A stretch of DNA of 6,939 bases from an uncultured Collinsella sp. (lineage in GTDB: Bacteria; Actinomycetota; Coriobacteriia; Coriobacteriales; Coriobacteriaceae). The position numbers and the translations under genes were made by a program. Location: positions 1 to 6,939 of the forward strand of contig URYT01000103.1 in the NCBI GenBank assembly GCA_900552185.1, written 5' to 3'. Under the pieces are notes generated by a model. That model worked only from the letters and a program-made list of their open reading frames with translations, had not been told where the DNA came from and made no database searches. Positions 1-5,099 of this stretch are shown here, in pieces (position 1 is the first letter of the stretch; every line of letters starts with the position of its first letter).

Positions 1-1445
1 ACCTGAGCCAGGCCCTGCTCCATGCCCACCACATAGGTCTGCGGGTACAGGAAGCGCTTGAAAGCCGCGTCCAGATGATCGAGCGCCCAAGCACAGCGCT
101 CGCGCGCGTCCTGGATGCTCTCACGCGGAGCCACCGCACTGCCATCGCGCACGATCGGCACCAGCAGCTCGCGATACTCAAGTTCGGACACGTCGGTCAC
201 CAGGGCGGCATCATTCACGGCTACGAGGGTATTGCCGCGCGCGGCGCCCTCCCCCGCCAGATGGTCCTCGTCGTAGATCATGTCGCAGACCGGGCCGCCA
301 AAGCCGTCGTAATAACGGCGCACGCGTTGCACACCCGGGATCGTGCGCTTGTAGGGCTGCTCGGAGAGCTTGACCACCGGCGTCCATGGATCTGCCTCGC
401 TCGCACGGCGGGCGGAAAGCTTGTACACGCCGCCCAGCGCCGGCTGGTCATAGCAGGTCGCAAGCTTGGTACCCACGCCAAAGCTGTCGATGGGCGCGCC
501 CTGGTCGAGCAGCGACTGAATCGTGTACTCATCCAGATCGTTAGAAACCGAGATCCCCACATAGGGCAGGCCCTCGGCATCAAAACGGCCGCGAACATAC
601 TTGGAGAGCTTGGCGAGGTCGCCGGAGTCAATGCGAATGGCCGACAAGCGCTCGCCCACCGCTTCCATCTCCTTGGCAACCGTAATGGCATGTTCACAGC
701 CCTCGCGCACGTCATAGGTGTCGATGAGCAGCGTGCAGTTCTTGGGGCTCGATTTGGCAAAGGCACGGAAGGCCTCGAGCTCGGAATCGAAGCTCATCAC
801 CCAGCTGTGCGCATGCGTGCCAAAGACGGGAATACCGTAGCGGCGGCCGGCGAGCACATTGGACGTAGAGGAGCAGCCGGCGACGTAGCTCGCGCGCGCG
901 ACGGCCAGGCCGCCATCGGGACCCTGGGCTCGGCGCAGGCCAAACTCCGCCACAGGGCGACCGTCGGCGGCGAGCACCACGCGCGCCGTCTTGGTGGCGA
1001 CAAGCGTCTGGAACCCGACGATGTTGAGCAGCGCCGTCTCGAGCAGCTGGCACTCCAGCGCGGGACCGGTGACGCGCACCATGGGCTCGCGCGGAAAGAC
1101 GAGCTCGCCCTCGGGCACGGCGTCGATGTTTACATGCGCACGAAAATCGCGCAGGTAGTCGAGGAATCCAGGCTTGAACATCGCGCCGCCGGCAGGGGCC
1201 TGGAGCGAAGCGAGATAGTCGATGTCCTCGGGCGTAAAGCGCAGGTTCTCGACCAGCTCGGGCAGTTCGGCGGTACCGCACATGACGGCATAGGCGCTGC
1301 CAAAGGGATGGTCGCGGTAAAACGCGGTAAAACAACCCTGCTCATTGGCCTTGCCGCTCTCCCACAGGCCCTGGGCCATAGTGAGCTCGTACAGATCGGT
1401 GAGCATTGCAATGTCGGTGGGATGCGAGATGTCGGTCAAAGCCAT
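1..1445 (-). CDS. pncB: Nicotinate phosphoribosyltransferase, 3' end cut by window edge
   Basis: Makes nicotinate mononucleotide from nicotinate and PRPP with ATP, the entry step of the Preiss-Handler route to NAD; cytosolic. The frame is open for 481 residues from the ATG at 1445 and runs off the left edge. Bacterial members are about 480-490 residues, so few should be missing. Visible family motifs are LTDLYELTM (15-23), EFGLRRAQG (from 167), FGTHAHSW (208-215, the region of the His that is phosphorylated in this family), IRIDSGDL (270-277, PRPP/phosphate site) and FGVGTKL (322-328). AAAGG lies about 8 bases before the ATG. It follows the small membrane-protein gene on the same strand after an 84-base gap in which I see no clear promoter or terminator, so the two may be co-transcribed. 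No frameshift or missing motif was seen. Family assignment is very secure; the extent of the missing C-terminus is inferred. Confidence 0.95.
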   Translation of the reverse strand, partial: MALTDISHPTDIAMLTDLYELTMAQGLWESGKANEQGCFTAFYRDHPFGSAYAVMCGTAELPELVENLRFTPEDIDYLASLQAPAGGAMFKPGFLDYLRDFRAHVNIDAVPEGELVFPREPMVRVTGPALECQLLETALLNIVGFQTLVATKTARVVLAADGRPVAEFGLRRAQGPDGGLAVARASYVAGCSSTSNVLAGRRYGIPVFGTHAHSWVMSFDSELEAFRAFAKSSPKNCTLLIDTYDVREGCEHAITVAKEMEAVGERLSAIRIDSGDLAKLSKYVRGRFDAEGLPYVGISVSNDLDEYTIQSLLDQGAPIDSFGVGTKLATCYDQPALGGVYKLSARRASEADPWTPVVKLSEQPYKRTIPGVQRVRRYYDGFGGPVCDMIYDEDHLAGEGAARGNTLVAVNDAALVTDVSELEYRELLVPIVRDGSAVAPRESIQDARERCAWALDHLDAAFKRFLYPQTYVVGMEQGLAQ

Positions 1446-1529
1446 GGGGCGACCTTTCGGATGTGTGGTACAGAATTTGAGGGTTAGACGAGAGCAGAGG
1501 ATGCGGACATGACGCCCGATGCAAATAGG

Positions 1530-1988
1530 TTAGAGCAGGCCCATGCTGGTTAGAATCGTGTAGCCCATAAAGATGACAAACGCGATGAGGGCAAGGACAA
1601 TGATGATTTTTTGAGCCGGCGCCATGCCAGGGATCTCGTTCTCGCCCGTAGGTTCCTTGGAGGTAACCATGCGCTGGGCAAAGGTCATCTCGTCACGGCT
1701 CGGCTTGGGCTCGACGAACTTGGGACGAGCGGCCTTTTTAGGCTGAGGCTTGGGCGCGGCAGGTGCAGGCTTCGCGGCAGCGGGCTTGGGTGCGGGCGCG
1801 GGCTTGCGCTCGGATGCGGCGTTCGCGGCGACCTCCTCGGCCTTCGCACGCTCGGCGCGCAGGGCAGCCAGCTCCTCGCGCTCGCGACGGGCCTCTTCCT
1901 GGGCCTCGCGACGAGCTTTCTCGGCGCGGAGCTCCTCCAACTCGGCGCGCTCCTCGGCAGACAGTGGTTGGGACTCAAGCTCGGCCAT
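1530..1988 (-). CDS. Hypothetical protein: charged coiled coil, Ala/Pro/Lys linker, C-terminal membrane anchor
   Basis: I do not recognise the family. The 152-residue product has three visible zones. Residues 10-62 are rich in Glu, Arg and Ala with heptad-like spacing and should form a long charged helix or coiled coil. Residues 62-90 are a low-complexity Pro/Ala/Lys linker. Residues 128-150 are a single hydrophobic segment ending almost at the C-terminus. There is no N-terminal signal peptide, so a tail-anchored protein with its helix in the cytoplasm is the natural reading. The start at 1988 is chosen because AAAGGG sits 7 bases upstream. An in-frame GTG at 2024 would add 12 residues but lies inside the tRNA terminator hairpin. 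Only 18 bases separate the terminator T-run from the ATG, leaving no room for a separate promoter, so expression probably depends on read-through from tRNA-Ala. Partners and function are unknown. Confidence 0.85.
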   Translation of the reverse strand: MAELESQPLSAEERAELEELRAEKARREAQEEARREREELAALRAERAKAEEVAANAASERKPAPAPKPAAAKPAPAAPKPQPKKAARPKFVEPKPSRDEMTFAQRMVTSKEPTGENEIPGMAPAQKIIIVLALIAFVIFMGYTILTSMGLL

Positions 1989-1991
1989 GGT

Positions 1992-2000
1992 ATAGCCCTT
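1992..2000 (-). promoter_or_regulatory. Ribosome binding site deciding the start of the small membrane-protein gene
   Basis: Read on the minus strand, AAAGGG precedes the ATG at 1988 by 7 bases. No comparable purine run precedes the alternative GTG at 2024, which falls in a hairpin loop. This supports the shorter 152-residue product. Confidence 0.6.
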
Positions 2001-2006
2001 TCTTTT

Positions 2007-2038
2007 AAAAAAAGCCGCCGACACAATGTCAGCGGCTT
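2007..2038 (-). terminator. Intrinsic terminator of tRNA-Ala
   Basis: On the minus strand AAGCCGCTGACA pairs with TGTCGGCGGCTT around a 3-base TTG loop. The 12-bp stem has a single U-G wobble and is followed by a run of seven T (2013-2007). It begins 14 bases beyond the tRNA 3' end, so it fits as the tRNA terminator. It also lies directly upstream of the small coiled-coil gene, within what would be that gene's 5' leader. Confidence 0.9.
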
Positions 2039-2052
2039 ATCAAATCCAAGGG

Positions 2053-2125
2053 TGGAGACGAAGGGAGTCGAACCCTCGGCCTCTGCCATGCGACGGCAGC
2101 GCTCTCCCAACTGAGCTACGTCCCC
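2053..2125 (-). tRNA. tRNA-Ala, anticodon CGC
   Basis: A complete 73-nt cloverleaf can be folded. The acceptor arm is GGGGACG with CGTCTCC and discriminator A. The D arm is GCTC/GAGC. The anticodon stem CTGCC/GGCAG closes the loop GTCGCAT, giving anticodon CGC at 2092-2090. The T arm is GAGGG/CCCTT with loop TTCGACT. The G3-U70 wobble, the main identity element for alanyl-tRNA synthetase, is present and agrees with the anticodon. It reads GCG codons, which are common in the neighbouring GC-rich genes. CCA is not encoded: the bases after the discriminator are CCC, so CCA addition is required. A clear promoter lies upstream and a strong terminator downstream. Confidence 0.97.
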
Positions 2126-2138
2126 AGGACAAGTCGAT

Positions 2139-2166
2139 ATTTTACCTACGGCTCGCCAACTGTCAA
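2139..2166 (-). promoter_or_regulatory. Sigma-70-type promoter of tRNA-Ala
   Basis: On the minus strand a consensus -35 TTGACA (2166-2161) is followed after 16 bases by -10 TAAAAT (2144-2139). The predicted start falls a few bases before the tRNA 5' end at 2125, so the primary transcript would have a very short leader. It probably also drives the downstream coiled-coil gene by read-through. Confidence 0.8.
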
Positions 2167-2230
2167 CGCCCAATACCCAGTCTTTTTGGGACGCGGCTTT
2201 TTTGACTACTGTTCGAGCAAGCAATCCTCT

Positions 2231-2267
2231 CGATGATTTTTTAATCCCCGTCCCAGAAAAATCATCG
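2231..2267. repeat. AT-rich 11-bp inverted repeat after the radical SAM gene
   Basis: CGATGATTTTT (2231-2241) and AAAAATCATCG (2257-2267) are perfect inverted repeats around a 15-base loop that contains CCCCG. It begins 10 bases beyond the radical SAM stop codon on the minus strand. The T-run lies inside the 5' arm and not after the stem, so it is not a standard intrinsic terminator. It could be a 3'-end hairpin or a symmetric protein-binding site. Confidence 0.6.
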
Positions 2268-2276
2268 ACGAACGCA

Positions 2277-3215
2277 CTACTTTGCGCTGGTAAGAACACC
2301 GGTGGTGTCGAAGGCCGGGGTGAAGCTCTCGTCTACCGCGCCGCCCTCTTGCCAGAACATCGTCGTAAAACCCAGGTCGTCGGCATGGTCGAGCACCTGC
2401 TCGTACTCCTCACGCGTCACGGCGCGTGCCAGGTCGCCGCCCTGCTCGCGCATGAGCGCATTGGGCGTGTACTGGTTCATAACCGAGATCGGCACGTCGC
2501 CCACCGTCTGCCACACCAGGTCCAGCACGCGGCACGAATCGTCTGCATGCCCCGGAAGCACCAGGTGACGCACGATCATGCCACGCTTCATAAGCCCGTC
2601 CTCGTCCACCAACTCTCCCCCGCGGCGCTCGATCTCGCGCGCCATCTGGGCCAGACCCGACACGGCCACACGCGGGTAATCCTTTATATGGGAGAGCGAC
2701 TGCGCAAGCCCGGCATCGGCATATTTAAAGTCGGTGAGCCACACATCGACCAGGTCGCCCAGCGCCGCCACGGCACTCGCGCGCTCGTAACCACTCGTGT
2801 TGTAGACGATTGGGATAACCAGTCCGCGCGCCCGTGCCGCGGCAATCGCGGCAGGCAACAGGTGCGCATAGTGCGTCGCCGTCACCAAATTGATGTTGTT
2901 GGCACCCTGGTCCTGCAGTTCCAGCATAATCTCGACCAGGCGCTCAGGCGAAATCTCAAGGCCAAAATTGCCGGTCGAGATCTCGTGGTTCTGGCAGTAG
3001 ATACATTTGAGCGAGCAGCCGCTAAAGAAGATCGTGCCCGAACCGGCCTCGCCCGAGATAGGCGGCTCCTCCCACATATGAAGCGCGGCGCGGGCCACCT
3101 TGAGCGTGTCGTTAGCACCGCAGACGCCGTGCGCGCCCTCATCGCGCGCCGCACCGCAACGGCGCGGACACAAATGGCAGGCGGGCGAAAAAAGTTCGGT
3201 CAACGACGTCGGCAT
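2277..3215 (-). CDS. Radical SAM protein, PflX-like (COG1313, pyruvate formate-lyase-activating-enzyme relative)
   Basis: A 312-residue cytosolic iron-sulfur enzyme of the radical SAM superfamily. The cluster-binding CX3CX2C motif is CSLKCIYC at 67-74, followed by QN as in activating-enzyme-like members. An N-terminal cysteine set (C13, C16, C20, C32, in HLCPRRCG and GVCG) is typical of the PflX group and may hold a second metal or cluster. Later landmarks are NTSGYE and LTDFKY, which belong to the barrel. The substrate of this group is not established, so the activating-enzyme label describes similarity only. The ATG at 3215 is preferred because GGAG lies 9 bases upstream. A TTG at 3230 would add five residues and lacks a well-spaced site. 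The gene is monocistronic, with a candidate promoter near 3299-3327 and no clear intrinsic terminator downstream. Confidence 0.85.
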   Translation of the reverse strand: MPTSLTELFSPACHLCPRRCGAARDEGAHGVCGANDTLKVARAALHMWEEPPISGEAGSGTIFFSGCSLKCIYCQNHEISTGNFGLEISPERLVEIMLELQDQGANNINLVTATHYAHLLPAAIAAARARGLVIPIVYNTSGYERASAVAALGDLVDVWLTDFKYADAGLAQSLSHIKDYPRVAVSGLAQMAREIERRGGELVDEDGLMKRGMIVRHLVLPGHADDSCRVLDLVWQTVGDVPISVMNQYTPNALMREQGGDLARAVTREEYEQVLDHADDLGFTTMFWQEGGAVDESFTPAFDTTGVLTSAK

Positions 3216-3298
3216 AAAACCATGCTCCAAAACAACGATTCAGCAGCTCAAACGTAAAGGGATCAACCCCACAGACGGCTCGAGCCCAAGGCGCCGTA

Positions 3299-3327
3299 AT
3301 CGTCCGACACGATTTTTGTAATGTCAA
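3299..3327 (-). promoter_or_regulatory. Candidate promoter of the radical SAM gene
   Basis: On the minus strand a perfect -35 TTGACA (3327-3322) is followed after 17 bases by GACGAT (3304-3299), which matches only half of the -10 consensus. It would give a leader of about 75 bases before the ATG at 3215. That leader contains a stem with arms ACGGC and GCCGT near 3275-3297. The -35 is persuasive and the -10 is not. Confidence 0.4.
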
Positions 3328-3329
3328 GA

Positions 3330-3358
3330 CTGGAATCGATAAAGTGCCGCTTTATGAT
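3330..3358 (+). promoter_or_regulatory. Candidate promoter of the structured RNA
   Basis: TATGAT (3353-3358) is a good -10. Seventeen bases upstream is CTGGAA (3330-3335), a poor -35. Transcription would begin near 3365, just before the base-paired region of the RNA. The element lies back to back with the candidate minus-strand promoter at 3299-3327. Confidence 0.4.
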
Positions 3359-3364
3359 GTAGGT

Positions 3365-3510
3365 ATTCCGCCCCCCGCGGAGCAACTGGGTGAACCGTCG
3401 CGTTTATTTAGGGAGCCCACACAGTCGTACCTAGTACAGGTATCCTTCGTTGTTAAGGACGCTGGAACAGTCGATGAGGGCACCCACCTGTTTTAGGTGG
3501 GTTCATTTTC
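3365..3510 (+). ncRNA. Putative structured small RNA, possibly 6S RNA
   Basis: No convincing protein frame covers this stretch, but it folds well. TGGGTG (3387-3392) pairs with CACCCA (3481-3486). CCGTCG (3395-3400) can stack inside it by pairing with CGATG and a following G near 3472-3478. Next comes an asymmetric bubble (about 20 bases on the 5' side, 7 on the 3' side). The apical part has two small hairpins, TACCT/AGGTA and TCCTT/AAGGA. A terminator-like hairpin closes the 3' end. A closing rod, a large internal bubble and an apical stem are the layout of 6S RNA, which binds the sigma-70 holoenzyme as an open-promoter mimic. About 146 nt is a little short for 6S. I call it from shape and context, not from a confirmed match. 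A cis-acting leader for the wecA-like gene, 230 bases further on, is the main alternative. Confidence 0.5.
3483..3509 (+). terminator. Terminator-like hairpin at the 3' end of the structured RNA
   Basis: CCCACCT (3483-3489) pairs with AGGTGGG (3495-3501) around a 5-base loop GTTTT. The stem is followed by TTCATTTT, an interrupted T-rich tail. The orientation fits only plus-strand transcription. The left arm overlaps CACCCA, which can pair instead with TGGGTG at 3387-3392, so the two folds compete. Confidence 0.65.
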
Positions 3511-3740
3511 GTAACGTGGGGGGTGGTTTTCTTTTGCCGAAAATCACCATTACAGTCCATATGGATCCCCGCCGGCATCCCGACAAGCCATCGACAACAT
3601 CCAAATATCTGGTAAGCGCGTGATTATCGCTGCGTGCAATTCCATGTACCCCCCTTGGTCGAGTATTATGGTTCGGCTATGCCCTTTGCGCATGGCGTTC
3701 TTCTGACCTTTTCCTTCGACGCTTGGCGGTTTTTAGATTC
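3511..3740. other. Gene-free leader region before the wecA-like gene
   Basis: I see no convincing coding frame here. It holds a 10-bp hairpin (GGTGGTTTTC 3522-3531 with GAAAATCACC 3539-3548, one G-T wobble) and a CCATATGG palindrome near 3558. A TATTAT sequence at 3664-3669 could be a -10 element for the downstream gene, but no recognisable -35 precedes it. GC content is lower than in the flanking genes. A frame opening near 3634 overlaps the wecA-like gene by over 200 bases and shows no protein-like features. Confidence 0.5.
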
Positions 3741-4940
3741 ATGGCTTCATCCCCGAGCTACATACCGTACCTATGCGTGGCAGCGGCGGCCTTTATCACG
3801 ACCTTCCTCGCGGTGCCCCTGGTCAAGCGCTTGGCAATTAAGCTCGATGCCGTCGACTATCCTTCTAAGCGCCGCATCAACACCAAGCCCATCCCGCGTT
3901 TGGGCGGAACGGCGGTGTTTTTGGGCCTGGTCGTCGCCTGCACTGTGCAAATCCTAGGCACCTGGTACCTGGGTTGGCCGCCCGTTTTGGTGCCCCACCC
4001 CCGTCTGCACATCAGCTACCCCATGCTGGCGCTCTCCTTTACCGTCATCTTTGCGACCGGCGCTATCGACGACGTCTTCCAGCTCACGCCCAAGCAAAAG
4101 CTGGCCGGACAAGTCCTCGCCGCGCTTATCGCCTGTATCGGCGGCCTAAAAATCGGCGTCATCGTCAACCCGTTTGCCCCCGGCGAGATCATGCTCGGAT
4201 GGCTCGCCTACCCCATCACCGTAATCTATCTGGTGGCATTCACCAACATCATTAACCTCATCGACGGCCTCGACGGCTTGGCCACGGGCATCTGCGGCAT
4301 CGCGTCGTTCACCATGTTTTCGATGGCCGTTCTCTCGGGCCGCATCGACGCCGCCGCGCTCTCCATTGCGCTCTTTGGCGCCTGTCTGGCCTTTTTGCGC
4401 TACAACTTCAACCCCGCAAGCATCTTCTTGGGCGACTCGGGGTCGCTGCTTCTGGGCTTTGCGCTGGGCTCCATCTCGCTGCTCAACGTGAGCCGCACCG
4501 CCGCACTCACCTCGCTTATCATCCCGCTCATCGTTGCCGGCGTGCCCATCATCGACACGTTTAGCGCCATTGTGCGCCGCAAGCGCGCCCACATTAGCAT
4601 CGGGCAGGCCGACAAGGGCCACATCCACCACCGCCTGATCCAAGAAGGCTACAACCAAAAACAGGCCGTGCTGCTCATCTATGCCTGGTGCATCATGCTT
4701 TCGGCCGGCGCCGCCGCGATTAACCAGGTCGAGGTGCCCATGCGTGTGCTCATCTTTACCGTGCTCGCCATTGGCTCGGCGGCCTTTGCCAAGCATCTGC
4801 ATCTGTTTGAGCCCGTGCTGCGCCACCATTACAACAAGCGCACGCACGAGGACGAGCTCGTCACCCCCGACGACCCCGCTTTTAAGCAGGAGGAGCAGGC
4901 AGCCGAGGAGCGCAAAGAAGAGCGCCACCACAAGCTCTAG
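3741..4940 (+). CDS. wecA: Undecaprenyl-phosphate GlcNAc-1-phosphate transferase (WecA/TagO family)
   Basis: A polytopic membrane enzyme of 399 residues. The family moves a sugar-1-phosphate, usually GlcNAc-1-P from UDP-GlcNAc, to undecaprenyl phosphate. This starts lipid-linked teichoic acid-type or other wall glycopolymers at the inner face of the membrane. The order of motifs is right: DD at 110-111 followed by FQLTPKQK, NLIDGLDG at 172-179, FLGDSGS at 229-235, and HIHH at 294-297. The last is typical of the GlcNAc-using WecA/TagO branch and distinguishes it from MraY. About ten hydrophobic segments run from 8 to 350. Residues 361-399 form a charged Glu/Lys/Arg tail beyond the last segment. 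ATG 3741 is preferred with GGCGG about 11 bases upstream; a TTG at 3723 has no ribosome site. No wall-polymer partner genes are present in the window. Substrate choice is inferred from the motif. Confidence 0.93.
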   Translation: MASSPSYIPYLCVAAAAFITTFLAVPLVKRLAIKLDAVDYPSKRRINTKPIPRLGGTAVFLGLVVACTVQILGTWYLGWPPVLVPHPRLHISYPMLALSFTVIFATGAIDDVFQLTPKQKLAGQVLAALIACIGGLKIGVIVNPFAPGEIMLGWLAYPITVIYLVAFTNIINLIDGLDGLATGICGIASFTMFSMAVLSGRIDAAALSIALFGACLAFLRYNFNPASIFLGDSGSLLLGFALGSISLLNVSRTAALTSLIIPLIVAGVPIIDTFSAIVRRKRAHISIGQADKGHIHHRLIQEGYNQKQAVLLIYAWCIMLSAGAAAINQVEVPMRVLIFTVLAIGSAAFAKHLHLFEPVLRHHYNKRTHEDELVTPDDPAFKQEEQAAEERKEERHHKL

Positions 4941-5099
4941 GGCAAGCTGCCAAGGATGTGCCAAGGCACCGTTGGCCAAGCGCGGCCGCGCCGCACCCAC
5001 CGCACAAGCCACCCCTCTCCCGCCCCTCGCCTACTTACGTCCCGCCCCTCCAATAAACGCGTTATCATCTTGACCCATGAACATACGTTAGGAGCAATC
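4941..5099 (+). other. Intergenic spacer before trpS with C-rich, Rho-site-like tract
   Basis: Directly after the wecA-like stop are four short palindromes in about 55 bases: GGCA/TGCC, GTGCC/GGCAC, TTGGCCAA and GCGCGGCCGCGC. None has a T-run. Positions 5011-5051 contain 26 C and only 4 G, a C-over-G bias like that of Rho utilisation sites. TATCAT at 5063-5068 could be a -10 for trpS, but no good -35 precedes it. I find no leader peptide with tandem Trp codons and no T-box motif. Confidence 0.45.
5089..5094 (+). promoter_or_regulatory. Ribosome binding site deciding the trpS start
   Basis: TAGGAG ends 5 bases before the ATG at 5100. The reading frame stays open upstream to 4956, but those residues are low-complexity, and the protein resembles the TrpRS family only from the ATG onward. 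Confidence 0.8.

Noticed and set aside
75..1487. Long plus-strand open frame opposite pncB
   Set aside because: It is the antisense shadow of a clearly recognised gene, kept open by GC-rich codons. Its protein has no recognisable domain.
3387..3401. T-box-like string resembling the GGGTGG-ACCGCG motif
   Set aside because: The match is imperfect, no specifier arrangement is visible, and the next gene is not an aminoacyl-tRNA synthetase or amino-acid gene.
3634..3957. Plus-strand frame opening before the wecA-like gene
   Set aside because: It overlaps the N-terminal coding region of the wecA-like gene in another frame, lacks a ribosome site and becomes Arg/Ser-rich shadow sequence.
4146..5012. 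Long minus-strand open frame opposite the wecA-like gene
   Set aside because: Antisense shadow of a gene with all family motifs in order; the product is low-complexity His/Gly/Ala-rich sequence.
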